This document shows, piece after piece, positions 1 to 8,900 of a DNA stretch of 14,685 bases. This stretch comes from Tubulinosema ratisbonensis (lineage: Eukaryota > Microsporidia > Tubulinosematidae). Position 1 is the first letter of the stretch. Every line of letters begins with the position of its first letter. Made by a program: the position numbers and the translations under genes. A model generated the notes under the pieces. It did not search any database and was not told the origin of the DNA. It saw nothing but the letters and a program-made list of their open reading frames with translations. The stretch covers positions 1-14,685 of the forward strand of contig RCSS01000203.1 in NCBI GenBank assembly GCA_004000155.1. The letters are read 5' to 3'.

Positions 1-587
1 TTTGCAAAATTTATATTTAATTTTTAACTGTGAGTTATTTAATTAATAAATATACATTAAATTAATAATTACAATTATTTATTTTATATGTTTTGAAGTA
101 AAAAATTTTTAAGGTTTAGAGAAAAGAGAAAACGAAAACGCATTTACTCATAGTATTTGTAATAGAGCAACAAGATCGATACTCAAAGGTGAAACTGACT
201 ACAAGATATTCCATACTTTAACTAAATTAAAAACAAAGAAAATGGAATCAGAGTTGCTAAGGATTCACGAGTACAAATATAAGTTTCTTTTTTATATTGT
301 AAGAAAAAATGTTGTCGTACATACAAATAAAAGGTTCTAAATGTAAGTTATTAACAAAGAAGGGCCTATTATTGTGTTGATGTTGCCAAAACACTTCGAC
401 ACTACAGACATTTTGGGGTTGCAATTTGAATTACAGATCATATTGCAATCGAATAATTTTCAAAGATTTAAAAATTTTAGTTAAAACCCTTGATTTAAAA
501 ATCTGATAAAGTATATAATTTAAATGTGATATATAAGGCTCATTCTATAAATAGCATATCTAAAATTTTAGACCGCCAAATACTGCT
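1..587. other. AT-rich region, weak coding relic at 113-342
   Basis: There is no intact gene here. One + strand frame is open from 113 to 342 (about 76 codons, no upstream ATG; the first Met, followed by ESELLRIHEYKYKF, is internal). After a shift of frame around 300 the reading continues with SKCKLLTKKG. The Tyr-rich stretch followed by a Cys-Lys motif faintly recalls the FLYWCH-type zinc finger at the start of MULE transposases, but the expected Tyr-Trp-Cys core is not visible. An open run of this length is near chance level at this base composition, so it is not called as a gene. Confidence 0.25.
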
Positions 588-1521
588 ATGAAAGTGTCAC
601 CTAAAATTAAAACTTCCTTATTTGTTTGTTTTTGCTATATTGAATCTTATTGTAGTTTTTCTATATTTTTGATCTCTTCCTCTTGCGTTTCTTCTCATGG
701 GAATATTTTAGATATATATAAAAACACATATGAAAAAAAATCTTGTTCGAAAAAAGATATAAATAGAATAAAAAATTTATATACAAGGATTGGAAAAGTT
801 GCCGTTCACTAAAATTTTGTTGGCTTTTGTAAAAGAATAAATAAAATGTGCAATACCCACTATCCATTTAAACTCAATCTTAGATGCACTAAAGGATAAA
901 TTTAAACCTATCACGATTCCAACTCTTTTTTCCCAATATGGAGATTTTCATCACTTTCCTATTCAACTTACATGAGTATAAAAAACATCTTACGGCTCAC
1001 CCATATCAAATATTTAAAAATAATATAAAAATAAAAAAACAAAAAATGTTAAAAAGACTACTTATCTTGAATTAACAGCAAGTTTAGATTCGACTCAGAA
1101 ACAACCAAAAAATTAATAGTGCTTAAGCATAGTCCAAGATTTGAAGATCGATATAAACATTCTGAAGGTACCCAATGAAAATAAAAAAGGTGTGGAAAGA
1201 TTTAGTATAAGAAATATATTTAGTTTTAACAGGCTAAGAAGTCAGGTTAAAGTATAATAGTTCATTGTCAATTTACAAAATACACTTATGTTGGGCATCT
1301 GGAAGATGCTATAAAAGGAGTAAAAATTATTGATATTAATTCTCTTAAAAAAATTTTACTAAATATTATTCCTTTCAAAATATATAAGAAAACATTTTAA
1401 ACAAATGATAGCTTTTAAGAATCATATTTATTGTAAAACACAAGTAGCGCGGGTAGATTTTCCAAAGCATCCAACTTACTTAGATATGTCTAAAAGGGAT
1501 GGTCCCAGTTCTACAGTTTAA
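588..1521 (+). pseudogene. possible decayed gene, family not recognised
   Basis: Several + strand segments read like protein but are separated by stops and frame changes. The first runs 588-812 from an ATG, with a hydrophobic Ser/Cys/Phe-rich stretch at residues 11-35 that could be a signal or membrane segment. From about 799 the next frame carries an open stretch including ILDALKDKFKPITIPTLF, and the same frame resumes at 1051-1254. A third frame covers about 1257-1400. The last is ATG 1405 to stop 1521, including QVARVDFPKHPTYLDMSKRD. Residue diversity (Pro, Asp, His, Arg, Gly) is higher than random AT-rich translation gives, which is the main support. No family was recognised. It could be a relic of a lineage-specific secreted protein or of an unlisted transposon, or the frames could be fortuitous. 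Confidence 0.3.
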
Positions 1522-1871
1522 AATATTAGTCTATATTTCATAAAAACACGGTTGAAAAAAATAACCCTTCATTTTAAACATCATTGAGGTAGGAAACAGA
1601 TCTGTAAGTAACGTGCAAGCCTCAGTAATGCAAAAAAATAATCTAAAAAGAAAAATAATGCATTTAAAATCTTACGAAAGAAATATTTAAAAACATCTTC
1701 AAAGATAATGGAAAAACAATTGAAAAAAGAAAAATTCTATGAAGAATATAGAATTTTAAATATAAAATAAAATGACAAGGCAAAAATATTAAGGACCTCC
1801 CGTAAATGTAAATCATTAAAAAACAAATTTGAAATAAAATTTAATTATCAATGATAAAATTATGTAGCCAA
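1522..1871. other. gene-free AT-rich stretch
   Basis: Nothing recognisable apart from A-rich runs and short + strand frames without ATG context. The + strand frame ending at 1521 stays loosely open with Lys-rich content past its stop, so decayed coding DNA may extend a little further. Confidence 0.4.
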
Positions 1872-2049
1872 ATTACATTTTTATAATGTTAATTTCTTTT
1901 TCTTGTTCTCCATTAATAAAAACTGTGGTCAATTTTTTAAATTTACCTTTAAGTAAACCAGAAGTATTTTCTACAACGACTCTTTTACGACCAAAACCAT
2001 AAGTTTAGTGTGTATTGAAAAGATTTTATGTGGTTGAGTAAGTATTTTT

Positions 2050-2295
2050 TTATTTTCTGAATCCTAAAAAGACTGAATCGCCTAAAACAGTCAAATCTAC
2101 ATGGTTATCGACGTATTTTTTTGACAATGCATTTTTATAAATTCTTGAATCCTGACATAGACTATGATTATAGGCAACCCCGCGAATTCGTTTTTTAAAA
2201 TCAACTAAATATACAAAATAAAAAAACCCCCTTTCCTTTTGTAGTAATGCCATCCGTTGTTTTCCGGAATTTTTACCTGAATATGTGTACGTCAA
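2050..2295 (-). pseudogene. Harbinger transposase core fragment
   Basis: This is the longest open piece (81 codons) of the Harbinger relic. It holds a Tyr-Ser-Gly-Lys patch, a hydrophobic beta-strand stretch FFYFVYLVDF, the QDSRIYKNA motif and the second catalytic Asp in VLGDSVFLG, ending at a stop shortly after. Its apparent Met start is an accident of the frameshift: the first catalytic Asp lies at the same place in a neighbouring frame (codon 2291-2293). It is therefore a fragment, not a separate gene. Confidence 0.7.
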
Positions 2296-2310
2296 TGCAA
2301 AGAATGTCTC

Positions 2311-2502
2311 TTATATTGCTATTTCCAATACAAAGTCCTTCTTATTATAGAAAAATTGCACATTTGCAGGCAATTTAACATATTTATGACAGAAATGCTT
2401 AAAATTTCGGCAGTTTTTCCAATAACTAAAGATTAAGAAGACTTCAAACCTCAAAAATTTCACGAAATTCTTCAATAATACATGACGCTTCATATAATAC
2501 AA
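2311..2502 (-). pseudogene. Harbinger transposase N-terminal fragment
   Basis: A 63-codon open piece of the same transposase, lying between an in-frame TGA about 40 bp upstream and a stop just before the catalytic Asp. It carries the end of the helix-turn-helix-like region (VLLKNFVKFLRFEVFLIFSY) and the linker HKYVKLP, which in Harbinger transposases precedes the 'IDGTH' strand. The strand itself (CIDVHI) follows in a different frame, so a small indel separates the two. Confidence 0.6.
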
Positions 2503-2622
2503 AAAAATATAAATCTTCTTGACTAAATCTCATACATTTTTTCCAATTCTAATGTAATCAATTAATTTTTGAAATGTGGTTATGCTTAACCTAAAGGTTT
2601 CAAAAATCTTAAAATCAACCAT

Positions 2623-3795
2623 TTCTTTTATCTTTTAATTCATCTAGTTTCATATGATTTTTTAATCAATTTCCTTTCATTAAAAATATAAAAAACCATT
2701 AGATTACCCCTTTTAAATTATTTTTGATTTTATATACAAATATATAATTTTTACTAAATTTTATATAATTTCATTTAAACTACGATCCTTTAAAATTAAT
2801 TTCATATATATCTTTTTTTTTCTGACAAGCCTATTATTATGAATAATCTATAAATTATAGAAATCTTTTATTCCACTACAAAAGTGTTTTTATTTTTAAT
2901 TTTTGATTTAGAAAATAAAATGCCTTTTAAAATCCTTTCTCTTTTATTTAATAGTATTTTATTTACAATATGTGAAGCAAAGCGATTTGTATATTTTAAT
3001 TGAAATGTAATTCTACTGCCACAATTAGTATTTATTAAATTATTATTGGCCTAAAAGAATACTTTTCTTTATATGTATAAAAATATTTTATTTTAAAAAA
3101 TTTTAATATAAATAATATGTTCATGAATTTAAATGTTCTTGTTTTCTTTTATACATATTAGTAGTATTCAAATGTAAAAAATAAATTTTAAAGAAGAAAG
3201 TATATAAATAATATAAAAATAAACCTTCGATGAGACAAAATAAATATAATAAAAAACTTAAACCATTTTGCTTAAAACATCAATAATCTAGAAAACATGA
3301 TAATTTTTATTCTTTACTTATAGATTTATTAAAATGTTATTGTTTTTCTATTCAATTATAACTTAATATTAGTTTAATATATTCTTTAAAAATATATAAT
3401 ATGAAAGAAATCTTTATACATTGCATTTGAAAGTAAGTCACTTTACAAGAAATAAGATATTTTGAAAATAGAGATTTAAAAAAAATTCAATACTGTTTTA
3501 TTACAAATTAAAAATCGAGTCATACAAAATTTAAATTTATTTACGGCAAAAAGAGGTTATCACTATAACAGACAAATCAGGAAATAAACACGAATCAAAT
3601 ATAATATAATTAAAAAATTTTATTAGTTTTTTAATTTTAGATGTTAAAGTATTATTTTTATTTTATAAATATTAAGATTAACAAAACGTCAAACAATAAT
3701 ATTGTAATTGTAAAAATTGCCTTTAAAAAATATAAATTAAAAAGTACAAAAAGTCATGTGAGAATTAAAAATAGAGTTTAATCTCAATAACAAAG
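2623..3795. other. long AT-rich intergenic stretch
   Basis: About 1.17 kb with no gene I can support. It is dominated by A and T runs. A + strand frame from ATG 3230 to about 3565 reads mostly Lys, Asn, Ile, Leu and Phe with about six stops, as expected for random DNA of this composition. No tRNA-like fold, rRNA or tandem array was seen. Confidence 0.5.
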
Positions 3796-3801
3796 TTTAT
3801 T
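3796..3801 (-). terminator. AATAAA hexamer overlapping the stop codon
   Basis: On the minus strand the last codons of the secreted-protein gene read GAA-TAA-A, so the canonical poly(A) hexamer AATAAA contains the stop codon. Very short 3' ends of this kind are known from compact microsporidian genomes. Its use here is inferred. Confidence 0.55.
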
Positions 3802-4864
3802 CATCTTCATTAAAAGCGTCTTCCATTTTTTCAATAAACCTCACAATTTTTTTCTTAGCAAATGACCATTTGTCTGAATATTGATTTATTTCCTTTGCTA
3901 GATCGTTGGCTAAATTTGCCACACTTTCTAAAAATTCTTTAAATTTTAAATAAAAATCTTTCGTTATAAAGTTTATATTACTAAACATTCTTAACTTTTC
4001 TATTTGAATATTTATACTTAAAGTGAAATCATCAAAAGAAACCTTTTCAAATGCGTAGTCAAATTCGCGGACTCTCAAAAAATTAAATAGATCTCTTAGT
4101 TCTTCTTTATTAAATTTTACGGTATCAAATTCATAGGAATAAAAAAATATTTCGAACATGCTATTTATATTTTCATATACTTGGTCGTAATAGCAAACAG
4201 ATTTTCTATAAATGTTAAGTATTTTTTTAGATCTTTCTGTATCATCCTTCAATTCATTTAATAATTCATCTGTGTATTTAGCGTCATATTCTGAGCCCCA
4301 AAGAATAGTCTTATCTAAATCTTTTGCTTTGGATTTTTCGTTGTTTACAGTTAATTCATTAAAAAGTTTCTTAGAATTTTCCAATTCATTTTTTAAGTTT
4401 TTTAGCTTTTCTAGTAAACTATAATGTTTTTCTAAGATTCGAACTGAAATTCTTCTAACAGTTTTATTTTCTTGATCTGTGACTGTAGCCAATTCGCTCA
4501 TTTCTTTCTCAAAATTATCAACGAATTCATTTATTTCTTCTGCATTTAACTTTAAGTCTTCTGTTTTAAAGTACAAAGAAACCAGGTCGCCTTTTTTCAA
4601 TTTGATTTCTTTAACATTTCCCAATACAAGATCTAAAACATTGGTTGAGTTAGATTGAATATTTTCATCAATAACTGATCTTTTCTGAGGTTTACTTTTA
4701 TCATTTTTCAAAATTATATTTCTTATTATGATAGGTTTGTAACTTTGGTTGATGTTACTTGCAGCAGTGCTGCTGTTCCTATTTCCCATTAAAACCCCTG
4801 CTGTAGAAAAAATGGTAACACTAACAAAAATCAAAAATGTTATTAAATACTTAGTTAGATTCAT
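3797..4864 (-). CDS. predicted secreted helix-rich protein, function unknown
   Basis: An intact 355-codon gene, not recognised as any named family. Residues 1-24 form a typical signal peptide (MNLTKY, then a Leu/Ile/Phe/Val core, then STAG), so it probably enters the secretory pathway. Residues 28-75 are Ser/Asn-rich with a dibasic PQKRS site. N-glycosylation sequons occur at Asn30, Asn39, Asn72 and Asn133, although many microsporidia are thought to lack N-glycosylation. Residues 105-225 and 280-350 are rich in Lys, Glu and Leu with heptad-like spacing (for example SLLEKLKNLKNELENSKK at 149-166), suggesting coiled coils or a helical bundle. There is one mature cysteine, Cys224. The C-terminus is acidic (EDAFNEDE) with no KDEL-type retention signal and no membrane anchor. 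A TATA-like box and CCC motif precede this ATG, supporting the start. Plausible roles are spore-wall/polar-tube component or host-exposed effector; neither is shown by sequence. Confidence 0.85.
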   Translation of the reverse strand: MNLTKYLITFLIFVSVTIFSTAGVLMGNRNSSTAASNINQSYKPIIIRNIILKNDKSKPQKRSVIDENIQSNSTNVLDLVLGNVKEIKLKKGDLVSLYFKTEDLKLNAEEINEFVDNFEKEMSELATVTDQENKTVRRISVRILEKHYSLLEKLKNLKNELENSKKLFNELTVNNEKSKAKDLDKTILWGSEYDAKYTDELLNELKDDTERSKKILNIYRKSVCYYDQVYENINSMFEIFFYSYEFDTVKFNKEELRDLFNFLRVREFDYAFEKVSFDDFTLSINIQIEKLRMFSNINFITKDFYLKFKEFLESVANLANDLAKEINQYSDKWSFAKKKIVRFIEKMEDAFNEDE

Positions 4865-4866
4865 AA

Positions 4867-4869
4867 GGG
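4867..4869 (-). promoter_or_regulatory. CCC motif just before the start codon
   Basis: On the minus strand the sequence before the ATG is TTAGCCCTT-ATG. A CCC- or GGG-like motif immediately upstream of start codons is a known microsporidian gene signal. It stands out here in a region almost free of G and C and supports both the start choice and the phylum. Confidence 0.5.
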
Positions 4870-4882
4870 CTAATTTTGCACT

Positions 4883-4890
4883 TATTTATA
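4883..4890 (-). promoter_or_regulatory. TATA-like box TATAAATA
   Basis: The octamer TATAAATA lies on the minus strand about 19-26 bp upstream of the ATG of the secreted-protein gene, with the CCC motif between them. Distance and order fit a compact microsporidian promoter. The surrounding DNA is very AT-rich, so chance occurrence is possible. Confidence 0.4.
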
Positions 4891-5938
4891 CTTTTAATTT
4901 TGATAATTTGTACAAATTTCCATTTTTAATGCATCCAATCAAAAACATGATTTTGTATCCTTTTTTACGTAAAGTTAATTAGGATGATTAAAAAAAATAA
5001 ACACAGAGATTCGCCCAATAAACAAGATTAAAAAGTATATATATAAAACTATAAAATCTTTAGTAGGATTTTTATTTTTGATCAATGATTCAAAAAATTT
5101 TTTATGTAAATTTTTTAATGTTTTTAGAATAAAATTGAACTAATTTTTACCAAATCTCATAACGTGAATTATAATGCTTAAACATGACGGAATGCCGCTC
5201 AACGTGTTATTAATTAAGTTTAATATCTTTTTATTCAATTTCCTACCTAAAATTAATTACAAAAATATTTAAAGCTATTAAAATTGTCAAATACTTGGAA
5301 TAACAAATTTTTACTTTATAATGTTAATATTAAAAATTTAATTTATAAATTAATTATAATTTTACATTAAATCTATACTTTTTACATTGTTAAAAATTAT
5401 TTACAAAATTTGTTTGTTTTGATTTTTTTACGGTTTCTGGGCCTCATAAACTCTTAAAATAAATTCTTGTAATATTTTGTCTTTTTTTCTTAAATTAGTT
5501 ATAATAATAAAAAAACCAAAAAAATAATCATAAAGATTCTATTAAAGAAAATGGTAAAACCTTTGATGTTATTTTTTTATAATATTTTTCTATCAAATAT
5601 AAACAACCTTAAGATTATTAATTTTAATTGTTTAGTAATTATTCATGAGTTTTCTTTATGATCAAAAATTATAACCTATTTTTAATTTTAAAAATATTTA
5701 CTTATTCATATTAATTATTATTTTTTAAAATAAAAAAATTAATATTATAAATCAAAATAAGGAGGATTTTTATAAACTGATGTGTCCTGAAAAGTATACC
5801 TTAAAATCAGGTGGTTGCCCTAAAATGATTTGAATATACTTTATTTAATCTCTTTGTTAGTTTTTCAGGCGTGGGGTTCTCTCTTATTTATTTTTTAATA
5901 GTAAATTAAACTACAATTATGTTNAGAGTCAAACCCAT
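4891..5938. other. AT-rich intergenic stretch
   Basis: No gene seen. The first part would be the upstream region of the secreted-protein gene. The part after about 5760 is less AT-rich and may be the 3' untranslated region or long terminal repeat of the retrotransposon, but no matching second repeat was found in the window. Confidence 0.45.
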
Positions 5939-5992
5939 GCCTTTTGTTATAGAACTATAACAGTCTGCACTTCACAAAAGTGATGAAAAGGC
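5939..5992 (-). repeat. nested inverted repeat beyond the integrase end
   Basis: An outer 7-bp stem (GCCTTTT 5939-5945 with AAAAGGC 5986-5992) directly abuts an inner perfect stem (GTTATAG 5946-5952 with CTATAAC 5955-5961). It sits just past the coding end of the retrotransposon relic and could be RNA structure in its 3' region or coincidence. Confidence 0.4.
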
Positions 5993-6029
5993 TTGATTAA
6001 ATTGATATTATACCATTTTTTTCCTAGAA

Positions 6030-6054
6030 TTCTTTAACAACACACTATTTCAGA
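6030..6054 (+). repeat. direct repeat copy A
   Basis: TTCTTTAACAACACACTATTTC and the sequence at 7280-7301 agree at 20 of 22 positions in the same orientation. One copy lies after the integrase GPY-like module and the other in the RNase H region. The match is longer than expected by chance in a 3-kb element, although AT bias weakens this. Confidence 0.4.
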
Positions 6055-6107
6055 TTTTGAAACCACCACTGCTTCTTTTGGACCTACATACCTTAGAGCT
6101 AACTTTC

Positions 6108-6485
6108 CTAAGTTGAAACTTTAAGTATTATTAGATATCCGGGTTTGTATTTTACGTTTATCCTTCCTTTATTTACCTGATTACCATTTCGTTTATTTAT
6201 CTTTTTTATTTTAGATATTACCTTTATTAATATTGTATCATAATTATCTTTTTGTAATATGTCAAAATTATTCTTGTTTAAAAGTAGTCGAGAAGGAGTA
6301 TATTGAGTTAGACTACTTGCTGTGTGGTTTAATTTTAGTTCTGCTTTGAGGATGTATTGTTTAATTAAATTTAATTTGTATATCTTAAACACTTCTAATA
6401 TAATTCTGTTTCTCTTCTCAACCAAACCATTTGATTGAGGGTTATAAGGAGCTATTAAAATTTGTTTTATATTCTTTAATTTCAA
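6108..6485 (-). pseudogene. open integrase fragment with catalytic Glu
   Basis: The longest open segment of the retrotransposon (125 codons). The ATG is internal to the integrase core and the second catalytic Asp lies upstream in a different frame, so this is not a start. Glu23 is the catalytic residue in context PQSNGLVEKRNR. Residues 24-80 are helical with the Asn-His pattern of integrase cores (KLNHTASSLTQYTPSRLL). The C-terminal 40 residues are Lys/Asn-rich and end at a TAA, after which the GPY-like module is still recognisable. Confidence 0.8.
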
Positions 6486-6733
6486 AAAATTTCTAAATAA
6501 TTACTAGTGAGTGTTCTTCGTTGTCAGAAATAATATTTTTTCATAGTTATAATCATTAAAATATAAGTCTAGTTTTAATATCGTTTTTTCAGGGCTTAGT
6601 GACATAACTTTATACATTTTTGTATACTTTAGAAGGCTTCTATAATTATTAAAACCCATATCTTCTTTTGCTCTTGTTGCCAATCAATTCACACTCTTGA
6701 GTAGAACCTGAATGATCAATATAAATTTTCTTA

Positions 6734-6753
6734 CTCAGTTCTGTAGAACTGAG
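6734..6753. repeat. perfect 9-bp inverted repeat
   Basis: CTCAGTTCT and AGAACTGAG are perfect reverse complements separated by GT. The palindrome lies between the integrase zinc finger and the first catalytic Asp and may simply be chance within coding-derived DNA. Confidence 0.4.
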
Positions 6754-7079
6754 GTTTCAACAAATTTTTCCATTCTTGCACTTATTTCTTTCTACTACTT
6801 GTTAGGGTTTACATGTTCGGCATGTTTCTAACTATATTCCTTTTATTTTAGGTATGTGTAAATAATTTTTTATTATGAGATAAAAATAGTGATACCTGGG
6901 TGCCCAAGATTCTTATGTGTTTCTTTACAAAATTATCTGCTTATGAATTGTGGCACATATATATTACTTTCGGTGTCTGTATATTTATTTATCTTGGAAT
7001 TTGATTTTTAAATTTCCTTTTTACTTGGGGTTGGTAAGTCAAGTATCATTTGTTTTATATGATCGCCTGGAGGTTTATG

Positions 7080-7480
7080 AATAATCATCTGATAATTTGT
7101 TTTCGATAAGAGATTCGGTATTTAGTTTTCCGTACCATTAGTATGGTAAAGAGATATATTGTATTCATTAGAAGGATTTTCCATCTTTGCAACCGTGAGT
7201 TTCGAACCGTAGTATCATAAAGTGGATTCTTACTGTCAGCAAAACATCTATTGGACTGTCAATCGTTATGTGTCTAAACTTCTTTAACAGCACAGTATTT
7301 CTAAAAATTCCTTTTAACTATTGTGTATTTGATTCAGTATCTGTAAATTTGTGTATGAATATGCCTAAGATTCCATGACTTTGAGTTAGAATTCCAGAGC
7401 AACTTCTGTTAGAACTATCTGTCTGTAAGGTAAATTTTTATTTGGTCTAGGGTATACAATCTTGATATTCTTCCTGATTT
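7080..7480 (-). pseudogene. retrotransposon RNase H remnant
   Basis: A minus-strand frame carries TDSSNRSCSGILTQSHG (Asp codon 7417-7419), corresponding to the 'TDAS..G.GA.L.Q' strand that holds the first catalytic Asp of Ty3/gypsy RNase H. Further downstream, after frame changes, KFRHITIDS and a C-terminal LLS-like stretch fit the end of the domain before the integrase zinc finger. Frameshifts and stops make it non-functional. Confidence 0.65.
7280..7304 (+). repeat. direct repeat copy B
   Basis: TTCTTTAACAGCACAGTATTTC is the partner of the copy at 6030-6051 (two mismatches). It falls inside the RNase H remnant, where the minus strand reads as protein in one frame, so it is part of the original coding sequence. 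Confidence 0.4.
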
Positions 7481-7599
7481 TTTCATTACTTGGTTCTAAG
7501 CTTTTATAATGTCTGAAATATCAACTTCTTTTTCTTCATCTTATCTGTGATCGGTATCAATAATTCACTTTTTTTTTGGTACGAATGCTTTAAAAAACT

Positions 7600-8240
7600 T
7601 AGGTATCAGTTTAGTTTTCGACAATCCCTTATATTTCTTGGTACGATGTTTTCAATCGTTTTCTTAAGGTTGTCAGGATTTGCTTTTTATCTTTCTTTAT
7701 CGATATCCATTCCTAGGTATTTAATTTGCTGTTTAAAGAATTTACTTTTTGCAAAATTGACTTTAAATTCCATTTTTGTAGCTGTTCCAATACGATTAAA
7801 ATGTTTTTCTCGTTTTCTGATTTTGTTTTATCATACAATAATATATCGTTAACAAAAAAAATATAATGTTTGTTAGTCCTCGCAGAGCATTAGAATTTGT
7901 TCTTTGAAAAAGCTTAGGGCTGCTCTTCAATCCAATGGCAATGGTATAAATTTATATTGTCCTAAAGAGCACGTAAATCTAGTTATTTCCAGACCCTCTT
8001 TAGCTATTGGTACTCGATAGAGGTTACATATAAGATCTATATTTTGAAAATTCCATTTTACTTACTAAATTCGAATTTTCATATATAGCTGAGAAAAAAC
8101 TGTCATCTGTTATACAATTATTGACCTTTCTGTAATAAACAATTATTCTTACGTCGTTGTTTGATTTTTTTGCTATGAATATTGGTGACGATCGTTTTGA
8201 TGTGGTTTTTGTGATAATTTTTTTTAATAGTTCAAGAATT
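7600..8240 (-). pseudogene. retrotransposon reverse transcriptase remnant
   Basis: Most conserved RT blocks are recognisable in order: SPIFIAKKSNNDVRIIVYYR (about 8192-8133), IDLICNLYRVPIAKE with the first catalytic Asp (codon 8035-8037), LGQYKFIPLP, then in another frame GLKSSPKLFQR (the 'GLKNAPATFQR' block), ALRGL, and FVNDILLYDKT (the [FY]-x-D-D block). In that last block the first of the paired Asp residues is Asn (codon 7848-7850) and the reading frame shifts within a run of eight A (7854-7861, + strand). The following 'VLEQLQKWNLK' helix and thumb region continue to about 7600. The protein is non-functional. Confidence 0.85.
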
Positions 8241-8539
8241 TGGTTTTTAAATTTGCATAAAAAGTGGATCTATTGGATAAATCTTTTATGTAACGCATAT
8301 GTTATTATCATATAATATTCTAAAGGGTGTACAATTACTTATAGTATTTCTTGGGTTGTTTTTAAAAAATTTTAAAATTGAATTAAAATCAAGGACTCAT
8401 CAGTATCTTTATTAATAATATTACCAATTGATTTATCCACTAGACTATATTTTAAATCTTGTAGTGTTTTTTTTCTTATTTTTAAAATTGACGGTATCTC
8501 CATAGTTGTTAAGTGACATATTGGCTTGTTCCATGTTTA

Positions 8540-8900
8540 TTATAGCACTATCTCCTTTAAAAGATGTCTTCCTAGTATTAGCTCGTTTAAAAGATTTTTT
8601 AAAATGAAAAATGTGTTATTATACTCCCTATGTCTGTCTTCTGCCCTCTTAAATTTAAACATAGTGGTAGTTGATTTATTTATAGTGCTTTACTCTGAGT
8701 TTCCAAATGTTACATTCAATAGAACTAGATCATTTGTTGGCAGTTTTGGTTTTGTTACCAGTGTTTCGTTGATCCGGGAGGGAATATACTAGCAATAGTA
8801 AAATACCTTGAGGAGGTTGTGATAAAAGAAACAATCCCTTTGCCATCCAAGAAAAGGAAATCAATACTTCCTCTAACCAAAGCTTGCAAGGTAAGGAAGA
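8540..8900 (-). pseudogene. retropepsin-like protease remnant
   Basis: The domain begins with FLDGKGIVSFI (Asp codon 8845-8847), which lines up position by position with the 'LDTGASVSFI' active-site strand of retropepsins but has lost the Thr-Gly. After a frame change around 8780 an open segment leads to NELILGRHLLKE, the 'ILG.DFL' strand that closes the retropepsin fold. The two motifs are about 100 residues apart, the usual size of this domain, and the position directly upstream of RT is correct. The + strand ORF at 8526-8792 is a shadow of it. Confidence 0.6.

Larger units (their letters stand above)
1872..2622 (-). mobile_element. broken PIF/Harbinger-type DDE transposase
   Basis: A decayed transposase reads from an ATG at 2622 down to about 1872. 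First comes an N-terminal helix-turn-helix-like part (2622 to about 2430) with an FRLSITTFQKLI segment and a KKIYIFLYYMK segment, as in Harbinger proteins where an 'F..S..TF..L' stretch precedes the helix-turn-helix. Then KYVKLP leads into the catalytic core. The three acidic residues of a DDE nuclease are identifiable: the first Asp in CIDVHI (codon 2291-2293), the second in VLGDSVF (2077-2079) and the Glu in RVVVENTSG (1969-1971). The last two are exactly 35 residues apart in one frame (DD35E). The QDSR..KNA motif at about 2140-2160 matches the 'HDSR' region. The gene is broken by a stop near the N-terminus, a frameshift just after the first Asp and three stops between the second Asp and the Glu. 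No terminal inverted repeats or target duplications were identified. Confidence 0.75.
6025..6920 (-). pseudogene. retrotransposon integrase remnant
   Basis: The HHCC zinc finger is visible as THKNLGHPG (His-x4-His, about 6895-6916) and CRTC (6811-6822, another frame). The catalytic core keeps all three acidic residues: Asp in YIDHSG (codon 6715-6717), Asp in SDNEEH (6523-6525) and Glu in NGLVEKRNR (6417-6419). The latter two are about 35 residues apart. The 125-codon open piece at 6108-6485 starts inside the core and carries APYNPQSNGLVE, the signature around the catalytic Glu, followed by a basic C-terminal part. Beyond its stop the same frame continues with KLALRYVGPKE, a GPY/F-type module typical of Ty3/gypsy integrases. 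The other parts are split among three frames. Confidence 0.85.

Noticed and set aside
661..867. 68-codon minus-strand ORF
   Set aside because: Phe/Tyr/Lys-only composition typical of chance AT-rich frames; overlaps the + strand relic.
3230..3565. + strand frame from an ATG with few stops
   Set aside because: About six stops and Lys/Asn/Ile/Phe-dominated content match random expectation at about 80% A+T.
4212..4424. 70-codon + strand ORF, and 4749-4982 + strand ORF
   Set aside because: Antisense shadows of the 355-residue secreted-protein gene; no promoter or composition of their own.
6734..6753. Perfect palindrome as an operator or recombination site
   Set aside because: Lies in decayed integrase coding sequence; a 9-bp stem in 14 kb can be chance and nothing nearby suggests a binding protein.
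7187..7227. GGTTCGAAAC on the minus strand, resembling a tRNA T-loop
   Set aside because: The flanking bases do not form the 5-bp T-stem and no acceptor or anticodon arm is present; it lies in retrotransposon coding remains.
8526..8792. 88-codon + strand ORF, and 7547-7852 + strand ORF of 101 codons
   Set aside because: The opposite strand carries recognisable retropepsin and reverse transcriptase motifs, so these are shadows.
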